Source: Salvator merianae (lineage: Eukaryota; Chordata; Lepidosauria; Squamata; Teiidae). From it: a DNA stretch of 64,000 nt. The translations under genes were made by a program, and so were the position numbers. The stretch is taken from the NCBI GenBank assembly GCA_003586115.2, contig QVOM02000116.1:28497062-28561061 (forward strand), given 5' to 3'. Numbering within the stretch: the stretch's first letter is position 1; every line of letters starts with the position of its first letter. The notes under the pieces are model-generated. The model had not been told where the DNA came from. It did no database searches and worked only from the letters and a program-made list of their open reading frames with translations. Positions 50,061 to 60,789 of this stretch are shown piece by piece.

Positions 50061-51239
50061 AGCCGGACCTAGTTTATCTAATTACATAAGCCAAGCCAGC
50101 AGCACAGAGGGAGAGGCTAAATAGAAATTTACCATTAGTCTTTGATATCTTTCAACAGCAGCAAACTGGCCATTCTTATGCTTCAGAGCAAAGTCTAGTC
50201 TATGGCATTTAAAGGCTAATGGCATTTCTTCATTTAGCTCCTTCCCTATGGTCCTATGCAACTGCCACTGATTAGAACCGAATTAAGATCCACATGCCAC
50301 TCAAGTCCATATCTCATGTGCAAATAGGAGCTGCCATCTTTTTTATTCATCAAGCAACAAGGTGTCTTGGGCTGGCCTTGCTTGACTGTTCCAGTGTCAG
50401 GCAGCATCAGACTGAAACAAATTTGTGAGATAACAATTTTCATCCTTAAGTTACACCAGGAGCTTTTTTCAAGCCATTATCCCCATGCTTCTAAGGAGGA
50501 AATCTTCTAACAATTTAAAAATGACAATGACATTATGCAACCACAGAATGGCCTCAAATAGCAGAGCTCAAATGCCATTAAAAACTAAATCCAAAGCTAG
50601 ACTTTGAAATGTTCCCTGGTAAACTTCTAGCAGTATCCCTGGATAATATCCTGTCTCACTTAGTCAGATGTTCCATTCAAACAGAAATATTTTTTTGCTT
50701 ATTCTCTAGATCCCAATCTGGAAGTGCAGACACCAACTCATCATTTTTGTATCGGACAAATAAAGGCTTCCTTAATCCATACAAAAAGTGTAATACAGTT
50801 TTTTTCTTTTCCCTTCCCATCTTGCACTTTTGCAGCAATAATAATATTTGCATTTTCTTGCATTTAGGAGTCTGGCTAGATAAGCTCACAGTGTGATCTT
50901 TCTAGACAAGAAGCCTAGTGCACTCAACACGCTGTCCTTAAGAAACTTTGATATGCACTGAAGAATTCATTCTATACTTTTTCTGTCTGAGCACAGAATG
51001 CCATTCATATGTGCAATATATTTCCATGCAGAAAAAGACCCATGCTTTCATATACCACATATTTCTACAATCAGCAGCCAGTAAGTGATAAAAACTCAAA
51101 TATACCATTTTAAACATATTGTCTAGAATAGTGTCTGGAAAATACATAATAGTGTCTCAGTATATTGTAAAACCTACAACTCCTACTACTCAAACATTCA
51201 TTTTTGGTTCACTTGTTGTTTAGGGTTGACTCCTAGATT
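50061..51239. other. No gene recognised
   Basis: Short open frames only. No named repeat. Confidence 0.45.
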
Positions 51240-51590
51240 CCTTCCACACTGTGTGCCAAGGTACCATGCAGAGACCATTCTTTGGACCAAATCAAGTGAT
51301 TTCACCCAGGAATGGGGGATACTCCAAGGAGCACACTGGCCATGACAGTTGCCTGTCCCAACCTACCTTCACAATGACTTCCAAAGTTGCATGCCAGAAT
51401 TTTAATGGCACACCCAGAAACAAATCTGTGGGGCCATTTCCAGAGGATACCCATGACTCTTCCAGAATCTGCATGGTGGTACTGGAGTGGCCCAAGCCCA
51501 GGAACACTCAGGAGACCATTTTAAGGTGGTCTTCTGCTGACGTGCTCAAGCACTCCATGTGAACGGCCCATGCAGTCTCCCAGGAATGAC
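51240..51590 (+). mobile_element. MITE-like repeat, family I, copy 2
   Basis: It shares 'ctggagtggcccaag' and 'aggtggtcttctgctgacg' with 15590-15830. The open frame 51251-51562 is incidental. Confidence 0.4.
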
Positions 51591-51849
51591 TTTGGTGAGT
51601 CATTCACTGTACTCTGTGGCAACGTAAGGAGAATGCAGAAGCCATCTAGTGACTACACTGACACATCCAAGCAGTTTTCTTGGCAGATTAATTTCTGTTG
51701 GAGAGAAGTTAGAGATGTGCCAGTGATCTATCGCCACTCTCTATTGATTTCAAACTACAGAGCAAAAAGGGCACATGATGAAACCTGGACTGTGTGTTGA
51801 AATGTGAGTAATTGCCAATAACCCAATAGTGCCTCAAAACACTTTAAAT

Positions 51850-51925
51850 TTTATTTTATTGTTTATTTAAAGTATTTCTATACCACTTCCCATTGAAAAT
51901 AATAATCTTGAAGCATTTCACAAAA
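51850..51925 (-). mobile_element. Antisense LINE tail fragment
   Basis: TTTATTTAAAG is followed by 'ctataccacttcccattg', the reversed form of a 'gggaagtggtatagaaat' tail. Confidence 0.4.
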
Positions 51926-51989
51926 CGTCAATGAAAAACAGATAAACCAACAACTATATTTAAAAAGTTATTAAAGTTATGGATAAGAA

Positions 51990-52369
51990 AGGAAGATATG
52001 TAATGCAGCTGACCTCCATGAATTTGTCTAAAGCTATCCAACCTGGTTTCTGTCATAACTTCTTCTGATAGCAAATTCCATCAACCAATGACTCTTTGAG
52101 TGAAAAAATACTTTTGTCACTCCTAACTCTCCTGCCCATCAGCTTCATAGAGTGTGCCCTAGTTGTAGTGTTGTGTGACAGAGAAAAAGGATTTTTCTCT
52201 ATTCACGCCATGAATGATTTTATATATTTCAATCAGATCACTTCTTAAACGCTTTCAAGGCTGAGGAGACCTAGATGTTGCATCCTGATTTCATAAGGAA
52301 AGTGTTCCAGCCTCTTGATCATTCTGATTGCACTTTTCTATAGTTTTTCCAATAAGCTTTCTGAGGTGT

Positions 52370-52404
<35 letters not shown>

Positions 52405-52600
52405 CCTCACCATAGATCCATAAAGAGGCACAATGACGCTTGCCGAATTATTTTCTATTCCCTTCCTAATTACCCCTAACACTGAATTTGCTTTATTCCC
52501 TCCTGCTGCACACTGCGTTGACACCTTCATTGGGCTATCCACCAGAACCCCAAGATCCCTTTCCTGGTCTGTCAGAGAAAGCTCAGCCCCCATTAGTTTT
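51990..52600 (-). mobile_element. CR1 LINE fragment with reverse-transcriptase C-terminus
   Basis: On the minus strand the frame 52291-52593 reads LGVLVDSPMKVSTQCA, then KANSVLGVIRKGI and VPLYGSMVRPHLEYCVQFW. These are diagnostic CR1 ORF2 motifs downstream of the catalytic reverse-transcriptase core. The frame is broken after about 52291, and decayed CR1 sequence continues to about 51990. It is 5'-truncated and inactive. Confidence 0.9.
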
Positions 52601-53707
52601 TTGCCCAGTGTGCATTACTCTGCACTGATTAGTGCAAAATATACTACAAAATATAACAATCCCTTCCTTTTCCTCCCTAAGCACTTGTATGGATTTGAAA
52701 AGCCCAAATGGGAGACTTGTAACTCCAAACTAGTAAGCAAACTGTGTCTTTTTCTATTGACAAGCATTTCAGCAGAATGCAAAATAGTCTGTAAATGAAA
52801 TCCTATAAAATATTCATCATAATAATTTGGTAGATTGATCCCAAAAAAACCCCACAACTTGGATTATAATGAATTTTGTATGGTTAGCATGTAACCTTTA
52901 CTTTACAGAATTACCATTTTCCTTCATCCAAGTCTGACGATACTAATTATTAAAATCAGCAATATTTTCCCTGTCCATCAGTAATGATACTTCCAGGTGA
53001 GTGGGTGAAGAGGTTGTTAATATCTCCTCCAGGATACCGAGATGCATAACTTCTATTTTATTATTTTTATTTTTAAAGAGCTAAGTCAAATCGATTGTAA
53101 TGCAGTAACGGTAGACAGAGCTGAAAAGAATAAGATGCATTGACTTCAGCTAACACCATGTTTGAGAGATGATTAACTTTAGAGTCTTATGCTCAACTGC
53201 ATGGAAAATGATGGAAATTACAGTATTAATCATGATGTGATGGCTGGTTTCTGAAATCTTTGGGTGCAGCTGAACAGCCAATTTTGAAATGAATAATATT
53301 TTTAAAAGAATATTATGATATCAGTTTATGTTTATTAATTTATAATAGCTCAGCTATTGCTCTTTGTAAAGAAGGAGCATGAACCGGCGGTCACTACTGA
53401 GTCTGTAATTTCACTTGCAAAAGAAACAAAGATGACAACTATCAAGAAGAAAAGGTTAATGCAATGCTATTAAGGAAAGGTTGCTACATATCCTAATTTG
53501 AAAAGGCATTTCAATTTACTATACTAGCAAGATATTATCTTTATAACTGTGAAAATGTGTAGGAACTATTTCATACACATTTTCTTAAGAGGAGAAGGGG
53601 AGAGAGGAGGAAGAGAGGAGAAGGAGGAGGAGGAGATTTACTCTTTAGTAAACCCTTGTAACCTGTGGGTCTTTCTTCACTAGCTGGTATTCTTTACCGG
53701 GAAGTGA
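52601..53707. other. AT-rich unique-looking DNA and a GGA-rich microsatellite
   Basis: A purine tract of GAGGA/GGA units lies at 53590-53636. No gene is seen. Confidence 0.5.
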
Positions 53708-54040
53708 CTAAGAGCCTCCCTTCTGCACCTTATTGTGAAATATGGGAGCCCCTGCCCACCACTGTATGGTCTGTTCACGCAAGATGAAACATAATCCAGA
53801 TCAGGGAGGCCTGCCTCTGTGTTCCAGACTGCTGGGGGGCTGATTCTGATGACACACCAAAGCGCACCACTAAAATGAGTTCCCTGGGGGCTCCAAACCT
53901 AAGAACTTTTGATCCTAGCCCTTCAGATCTGAAGCTCATGTGGGGATTGGTCTGGATCAGCACTGCCATGCAGATGGCACTGTTCCAAACCATGCCTTGC
54001 CATGGTGTGAACCAACAGGACTCGCAGTACAGAAAGGATT
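53708..54040 (-). mobile_element. MITE-like repeat, family G, inverted copy
   Basis: Reversed relative to the other G copies: TTCTGCACC at 53713, 'gggggctccaaacc', 'ctgaagctcatgtgggg' and 'gtacagaaagg' at 54027. It is shorter than the other copies. Confidence 0.5.
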
Positions 54041-55437
54041 GAATTTTGCTATTAAAAACACCATCTTATTGGTTTAAAAAGAATACCCAAGGTCTACCAG
54101 TGGGCTAGTGCCCTTGGGTGACCTTCTTCAACAGTGCTCCAGAATGCACCACTAAAATTGCTGAAAAGGCCATGCTAGAAACATTGAAGGCTGGGAACAA
54201 AAGTGCCTAACCTTTGAAGGTTCAGCATTGGCTCCCAGCCTTTAGAGTCAATGGCCAGGGCTGGAACAAGATAGGCTGTCCCAGTGCAGACTGCCCTGTC
54301 CCACTCCAGTAGGAACCCATACCACCATGGGGTATGTTGTGTACCCCAGGATAGGGTGTCCCATCCAGTTCTGGGATAATACAGGTGAATGTGAAAATTG
54401 AGTTACTCTTCCCCCTCTGCTTCCATAAGTACCATCCAAATGTTGTGGTGCTGCTGGTGCTACTGCTATGGTATATCCTCAGGCTCATGTTTGTTGCTTC
54501 CTTTACACCATTACACCATCTCATCCTCTGCTGTCTCCTTCTTCTTTTGCCTTCAATATTTCCCAGCAACAGGGTCTTTTCTAAAGTATGTGGCCAAAGT
54601 ATTTGAGCTTCAGTTTCAGTATTTGTCCTTCCAATGAACCATCAGGGCTGATTTTCAGTCTATTAATCTGTATCTTTATTTAATTTCTATCTCTATTGTC
54701 ATCCCAAGTGGCCAAGCAGCTTGAAGCTTTGAGATTCCTTCAAAATTTGGAGTTCAGACCACTCCTCTCTCATGCAGCAGTTGCTGCCACTGCTCAAGGG
54801 GACCTCCTGGTCCCCTCAGCAGTATTTGTGTTTTCAAGGGTAAGGACTGGCTCATGGGGCCAATCCCTGCCTTTGAAACCCCCCTGACCTTCCAATTCAA
54901 AGCAAAGAAACCTGCTTCAATTTAGAGGTTGGAAGAAACCCTCATCCCACCTGTCAAATTGTGGTGAAGGGATCCCCAGCCACCAGTTGATGGGCAAGGA
55001 AGGCCTGATCCCACTCATGGCTAGAAAACCACAGCTGACGCTGCAGGCGGAGCAAGTCTCCTATGCCCAACAAATGGCAGCTGTGGATCCCTTCGCTGCA
55101 ACCTGACAGGTGGGGATGAGGGCTTCCCCTTGCTGTCACATATGGCAGCTGGGGATTCCCCTGCAGCAGTTTGACAGAACAGAAAGCACACTCTTATTAA
55201 AGAGAAGCGATTACTGATTAAAGAGTCCTCCCTTCCTGGCCAGATTCCACCAAAGTTCTGACTGCTCCTTGGACACTGAAGACGGAGTTGGGTTTTCTGG
55301 AACAAGTTGTTAATAGCAAACTAAGCTAAAATTCAATAGAAACTATGCAAAAGCCTGTGCCTTTTTATGCATTGTGCCAACTATTGACATCTACTGGGGA
55401 TATGAGGGAAGAAGGTTGCAGCGGGAATCTGTATATC
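54041..55437. other. No gene; one hairpin
   Basis: 54187-54242 has inverted AAGGCTGGGA / TCCCAGCCTT arms. 54300-54370 resembles part of 40900-40950. Open frames at 54398, 54696 and 55021 lack recognisable domains. Confidence 0.4.
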
Positions 55438-55440
55438 TTA

Positions 55441-55652
55441 GGCTGTGATCAGACACACAAAAAAAGCATCTCTGAGGTGGCTCAAAGATGGCTTCTGGGT
55501 GGGATTGTTCACATACCAGTCTGCCCCTCCCCTTTCTCATGAACATTCTATGCTAGAAAAGAAGACTTAGAGAAGACTTAGGAACACAAGTGCCACACAC
55601 TGTCTCTATGAGGCACCTCCAAGTACCCCTTTTGTTATATTTGAACACAGCC
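55441..55652 (+). mobile_element. Complete 212-bp MITE with TTA duplication
   Basis: TTA flanks both sides (55438-55440 and 55653-55655). The ends are GGCTGTGATCAGACAC and, reversed, GGCTGTGTTCAAATA. Termini and 3-bp duplication match the larger families at 10492, 17401 and 27407. The truncated relative is at 35130. Confidence 0.8.
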
Positions 55653-55655
55653 TTA

Positions 55656-56109
55656 GTCTGGGGCATTCATTGGGAAACCAGGACAAACCAGTAGATATTC
55701 TAGAGTGTAGATATCTTTGTCTAAATTTGCCCATTAGCAATCTCATCAATGCAAACCTGGCTGGGTACAACTAGGGATTTGTCTGATGGTACTGAGAATT
55801 ATTGGGATGGGATTTTCTTGATGAGCAACTTGTATCCAGAGCTTAGTTATACAAACAGATCACACCTGCTGCAGCAACTGTGCTGAGTGGTATCAAAACA
55901 GAGGATAAGCAAGAGTAGAAAAATCAAAGATTTATGAAGTCTTACTCACACCTTAGCTCACTTTCATGCCGCTGCTCTGGAATCTAGGCTCCTGCTGCTA
56001 GCAGTTACTTCTTCTGCCCTCAGAGGGAGTCAGATGTTTAACTCTCAGAAATGGCTGAACTTAGAGGCATGGGGAAGTTGAAACAGAAAATGGGATGCAG
56101 AGGCTGTTT
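55656..56109. other. No gene recognised
   Basis: No coding or repeat signature was identified. Confidence 0.45.
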
Positions 56110-56210
56110 TCTACTGTGGAACTTAGGGCCTGTGCACCAACTGTCAGCTTGTGCCCCACCCTGAGATCTTTGCGTATAGGGCAGGATTAAATAAATAAAT
56201 AAATAAATAT
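56110..56210 (+). mobile_element. L2-like LINE 3' tail
   Basis: 'ccaccctgagatctttgcg' and 'tatagggcaggatt' are followed by (AAAT)n, matching the end at 38480-38560. It abuts a SINE. Confidence 0.65.
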
Positions 56211-56211
56211 A

Positions 56212-56457
56212 AGAAGAAGAGTTGGTTTTTGTACCCCGCTTTTCTCACCTGAAGGGACTCGAAGAGGCTGACAAACCTTCTGTTCTTCTCCCCACAACAG
56301 ATACCTTGTGAGGCAGGTGGGGCTGTGAGAACTCAGAACAGAGCTGTGATGAGCCCAAGGTCACCCAGCTGGCTTCATGCAGAGTGCAGACTCGAACTGG
56401 GAGAGTTCCAGATAAGAGCCTGACACGCTAACCACAAGGCCAAACTGGCACAAGGGA
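56212..56457 (-). mobile_element. tRNA-derived CORE-type SINE (squamate)
   Basis: On the minus strand it begins near a tRNA-like promoter ('ggttagcgtgtcaggctc', then a CCAGTTCGAGTC-like B box). It continues through 'cagctgggtgacctt gggct' and ends in 'accaactcttcttctt'. This pattern is very abundant in lizards and snakes and is my main support for a squamate source. Confidence 0.78.
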
Positions 56458-57547
56458 GTGTCTCTAATTTAGGAACTGTCAACACAGTGCATTCCAGGTT
56501 GGTCAGATTACAGCTTCCATACTAGCTTGGATAAATGACAGTTGAAGTTAGTCAACGTTTAGAGGGCACCATGTTTGCTAACCCTGTTTGGTACTATAAA
56601 AAACTATAATGATCATCTCAAGCTTTGTAGAGTCCTACAGAAATCAATCCAATACTATAAGCAGTCTGGTTGCAGAGAACAACAACATGTGGAGTACAAA
56701 ACAATTATTCTGACTATAATCTCTCACCCTTACTGTTAGGGTCAAAGGTAAATGTTCACATAGATTTTTATTTTGTTTTGTTTAAAAAAAAATTCTCAAG
56801 GAAAACGAAATCCTGAAATTCGCAGTGTTTGTGGTTGGATATCCTTCTGCCTTGGCAGGTAAATAAGACAGCAAGTATATATTTATCAATTATTTGTTTG
56901 AAAGACGGGGGGGGGGGAGTTTTGCAACCAGGATCTTACAGGTCTTCCATTTGTTTAGTACTAACAAAACAGACATTTCCAGTTTGTCTCTTAATATTCA
57001 TTTCAGTTACAAGATGAAGAGAGAAAAAATACTGAGCCTGTTTCTAATTTTTCCCCTCCCTTCCATCAGTGTCATTTCATGGCACTGACTAGAACAACAC
57101 ACTTTGATGTTGCCTTGATGAGCTCCAAACATGCCTGGAAGATCCAGGTAAACAAAATCAACACAGCATCAAAACTAAAAGCATTTTGGCACATTTCATA
57201 TACAATGATTATGATCATTTTCGACAAAAGAAACAGGGTAATAGCCTGCAGACAAACTAATGTGTTAGAATTCAAACATTTTGATGCTTGGAAGTGCATA
57301 CTAGAATGAGGAGTTTGCTATCTAAAGATGGTGTACAGTGAGGAGAGAATCTGCTTTCCTCTGACTATTGTTATTTATTTATTTAAAACTTTTTAATACT
57401 TGTTCCCCATCAGAGGAGGAGGAGGAGAAGCAGCAACAGCACCTGAAAACGGTTTATAGCAATATGAACAGGAAACAAGAGTAAAGGAACAGGAAACAAT
57501 ATCAAAACGGTTATTGAAAACAATGTTAAAAACTGGGTAAGAGTCAT
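56458..57547. other. No gene recognised
   Basis: A/T tract at 56779-56793 and a G run near 56908. 57365-57430 is an antisense tail-like A/T region followed by GGAGGA units. Confidence 0.45.
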
Positions 57548-57725
57548 ATGGCTGTAGCTCAGTTGCAGAGCAGGTGCCTGGAAGGCAGAAGGTTGTAAGT
57601 TTGATCCCGAGACTCTCTTTAGCTGTAGGAAATGGCAACCTAATTCTGTACATGTGCCCAAGAAAACTGCCTGATGCGGGGCATAAGTGGCTAGGTGAAA
57701 TAGGCGACCACCTAGGACTGTCTAT
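57548..57725 (+). mobile_element. tRNA-derived SINE
   Basis: GGCTGTAGCTCAGTTGCAGA is an A-box region and GGTTGTAAGTTTGATCCC a B-box region, spaced as in tRNA genes. The tRNA-like part is followed by 'ctctctttagctgtagg' and a non-tRNA body, so it is a SINE and not a functional tRNA gene. It cannot fold as a full cloverleaf acceptor stem. Confidence 0.7.
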
Positions 57726-58030
57726 GTCCATGATATTCAAAGTAAATAGTCCTAGCAAAGCAGCTTTCCCCTCTGTCCAAATGCTACAGGCATATCACCC
57801 ACAAACTTTTACACCACAGAGGGAAAGTAGAGTCAAGGGACCTCCTATATGAATTTCGCTTGGGGTCTGTATAGCTCTAAGAGAGCTATCTTGATGAAGA
57901 GAGAGATCTTTAATAGGTGCCTAAAATACATTATAAACTGGCCAGAACCTCATGTGAATCAGAGGAGAGAACACTCCAGAGGACAGGCACTACCACAGAA
58001 AAGGCCCAAGGCCCACTGACTACGGCCAAA
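57726..58030 (+). mobile_element. LINE-like 3' fragment
   Basis: 'agaacactccagaggacagg' and 'accacagaaaaggccc' resemble the reversed block at 3480-3600. The boundaries are loose. Confidence 0.35.
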
Positions 58031-60276
58031 GGTAAGGAATTGAAGCTGGCCTGCAAAAACAGCTGGACAGCACTTCAAAGGCATTCAGCTTTTTTTCAGA
58101 AAAACTTCCATTAAATGTACTTGATTTATTGTGGATCAGTATTCCAAACACAAAAACTCCAGCTTTTATTGCTGTTTTGCTGTTTTTGAGGCACACACAC
58201 CCACACACCCCGCAACAGTTCCGGTGTTGGAAGCCCACACAGCACTGTGGGTTGATGAAAGGAAGATTTGCTGACAGTGCGTGGACTTAAAATTTTCATG
58301 TGCACCTACTTGTGCTGGCTCCCTGCCCCTGCCCCTGTCTGTTATTGATCATGCTGCACACTATGGAATGTATGTGCAGTTGCCTCTTGTGAATCACAGC
58401 TTCATGTATCTGCGACAGTAGCATTGTACAGAGCTTTGGTATCTGCAACTTGCATATTTGCAAGTTAGTGCCAGAAACTGTCGCTTTCCCATGCTTATTT
58501 CAGGCAGTATTTTTTTTTCTTTCATTTTTTAAAATTACTGACCTTGGTAAGTTTGATTACTGGCATTGCTAATTTTGGTACTTCTGACAGAGTCGAAAGC
58601 ACTTGGAAGTTGATTGCTTCTGTAAATCCTATGGCTTTGGCGGGGGGTGGGTGGGGGAACCTGTACATGTCTTAATATGGAGTTTTCATATATACTTTCC
58701 CCGACCCCATTTTTCCATTGACATAATGATTTAATACTTATGAATTTGCAGTTTGCAGCAATTTCTAGGAACTTAACCCTACCAAAAAATGTGGGAATAC
58801 AGTACTGTGTGGATTTCCTGTTAGATCCAGGCAAATAGACAGTAACAGAGGGAATGGTGTGAGGGGGAGGGTAGAAGGGTTTGGTGCAGAGCTGAACTCT
58901 GCAAAAGTAAAAAGCAGATAGACCTTTGTTAAATTCCTGGCACTGCATTCAGAGGTTGCCAAATTTAGCCTGTGTTCCTCGAAACAGATATAGTGCCATC
59001 TAATGCTAGCAAGAAATGCTCCCTGGTAATTTGTTTAAGGAAGGTCCAACCTACTTTGGCCATGTTCAGATGTCAGCCCCGATTGCTCTCAGGGTTCTGA
59101 GGGCTTGCACCTACAGAGAAGTGTTTATACATTCCCCCCACCCTGAAAAGCCCAAAGTTATCCTAAGGGGAGAACAGCCACCCTTGCCTCAGAGTGATAT
59201 TTTCCTGCTCTGAAGTAGCCATCTCCCTTTAAGCTGGTTCACAGTGGCTGTTTAGCCAAATTGAAGGCATTGTTGGCATCTGCATGGCACAGGCAGCTGT
59301 CATGGAAGGTTAAAAATCAGCCCTTCTGCCCAGGCAGCAGTGGTCCCGATCCAGTTTCAGAGGCAGCAAGCCATGCCAGCAGAACCTCCTTGAAGCGGGT
59401 CGTGTGCACGCTGCCTTTCATTTTTGCAAGGCTCAGCTATGTGCCCAAACCTGCCAAACTGGGTCACAGTGGAGTGGTGGCTAAAGTCTGTCTCCCTAGA
59501 TAACAATCCTAAAGCCTACATCTTCACATCTTCGACCCAGTTCCCCAGAGCCTGGCAAACACCCCCCATCATGCATGCATATTAAAGAAATGGTTCTGGT
59601 TTAGCTAACTAGAGTGGTGAAAATAAAGCATTTTTAGCATAGTGAAAAGAAAGTTCTGTGAATAACTTTTTCTCTCAGGAAGTGCCGGTTGGCTCTTCAG
59701 CAATCAGGTCAAGAAGCTTGCTTAAACACTGACAATACAGCAAACACCAATTTGCCAAGATGAGAAACTTTTGCCTTTCCATAAATCTCTGATATTACAG
59801 CCATTCATTCATCCTTCACTGGCAGGGAGAGCATTTCCAACACCTGAAAGAAAAATCATCTCGATTTGTTTCCCCACAGATGATCAACATCACCTGTCAT
59901 GTCAAGAAGGCTGTGTTGTGTGATATCCCTAGTTCCCCCCTTCTCCCCCTGAATCTCTATGATTTCAGCATTCAGATTTTGCATTTCTAGATCAGACTTA
60001 TGATTGCAGTAATTTATGGAAATGAGATGTTTCCATTCACTTAAATAGGGTGATCTCAATGCAAACTATCAGTGTTGCTGTTAGAATAATGTGAACAATC
60101 CACACAAAATAGACAACTTTTGCCCAATTCAGGATTCTCTCTTTGCTTCTTCTTTTAAATTGTTTGCATTATCCCTTGCCTTTGTCTCCGGGATTAGGAA
60201 ATGAATGTCATACAATACCGAATGCCTCAAAATGCAGGAAGTAAAATCTATAGAGAGAATAGAATTTGAGAAAGTT
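58031..60276. other. No gene recognised
   Basis: A (CA)n-like ACACACACCC run at 58190-58210 and a C-rich repeat at 58321-58340. The open frames have no recognisable domains. Confidence 0.45.
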
Positions 60277-60369
60277 CCTTCCTTCCTTCCTTCCTTCCTT
60301 CCTTCCTTCCTTCCTTCCTTCCTTCCTTCCTCCCTCCCTCCCTCCCTCCCTCCCTCCCTCCCTCCCTTT
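60277..60369. repeat. (CCTT)n then (CCCT)n microsatellite
   Basis: About 14 CCTT units switch cleanly to about 9 CCCT units. The long Ser/Leu/Pro and Gly/Arg/Glu frames across it on both strands are artefacts. Confidence 0.97.
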
Positions 60370-60499
60370 TGTTCTTCCTTCCACACTGCAACTCCTATAA
60401 TTCTTAGCCACATATTGCTTCCATATGGCCATACAAAAGGCTGTTTGAGGGGCAGGAGCATGAGGTCCCACTCTAGAAGCAGGAACTACACCATTTGTG

Positions 60500-60690
60500 C
60501 TGCCAGTACCTCCCACTCTCAGAGACTTTGACTGAGGAACATATTCAGATAACTGGTGAAGACACACCTCTTTACTCTGGTCATCAGCTGAGGGAATAGC
60601 ATCCCTACCCATGCAGGCACTGTCACTTGGTCAATCTATTCAGGTATAGGGTGGGATAGAAAAAATCAATCAATCAGTCAATCAGTGTTC
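60500..60690 (+). mobile_element. L2-like LINE 3' end
   Basis: 'ggtgaagacacacctctttac' is the DNA of a K-THLF ORF2 terminus. 'gtatagggtgggatagaaaa' and (AATC)n give the tail. Confidence 0.6.
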
Positions 60691-60713
60691 CTCAGTTTCA
60701 AAGTTTCCACCTG

Positions 60714-60781
60714 GCACAATTAGGGCTGGACAGAAAATGACCCTGGAAGGCAGCTATTTTCTGTCCAGCACTTAATTGTGC
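60714..60781. repeat. Inverted repeat (foldback)
   Basis: GCACAATTAGGGCTGGACAG at the left pairs with CTGTCCAGCACTTAATTGTGC at the right with two small mismatches. The arms are about 28 bp around a ~12-base centre. Confidence 0.75.
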
Positions 60782-60789
60782 TCAGTGGA

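Noticed and set aside
52291..52593. Host gene on the minus strand
   Set aside because: Motifs are those of CR1 ORF2, and the frame is truncated at both ends.
57548..57625. Functional tRNA gene
   Set aside because: A and B boxes are present, but the acceptor stem does not close and a SINE body follows.
60205..60612. Repetitive Gly/Arg/Glu and Ser/Leu/Pro proteins
   Set aside because: Translation of a CCTT/CCCT microsatellite.
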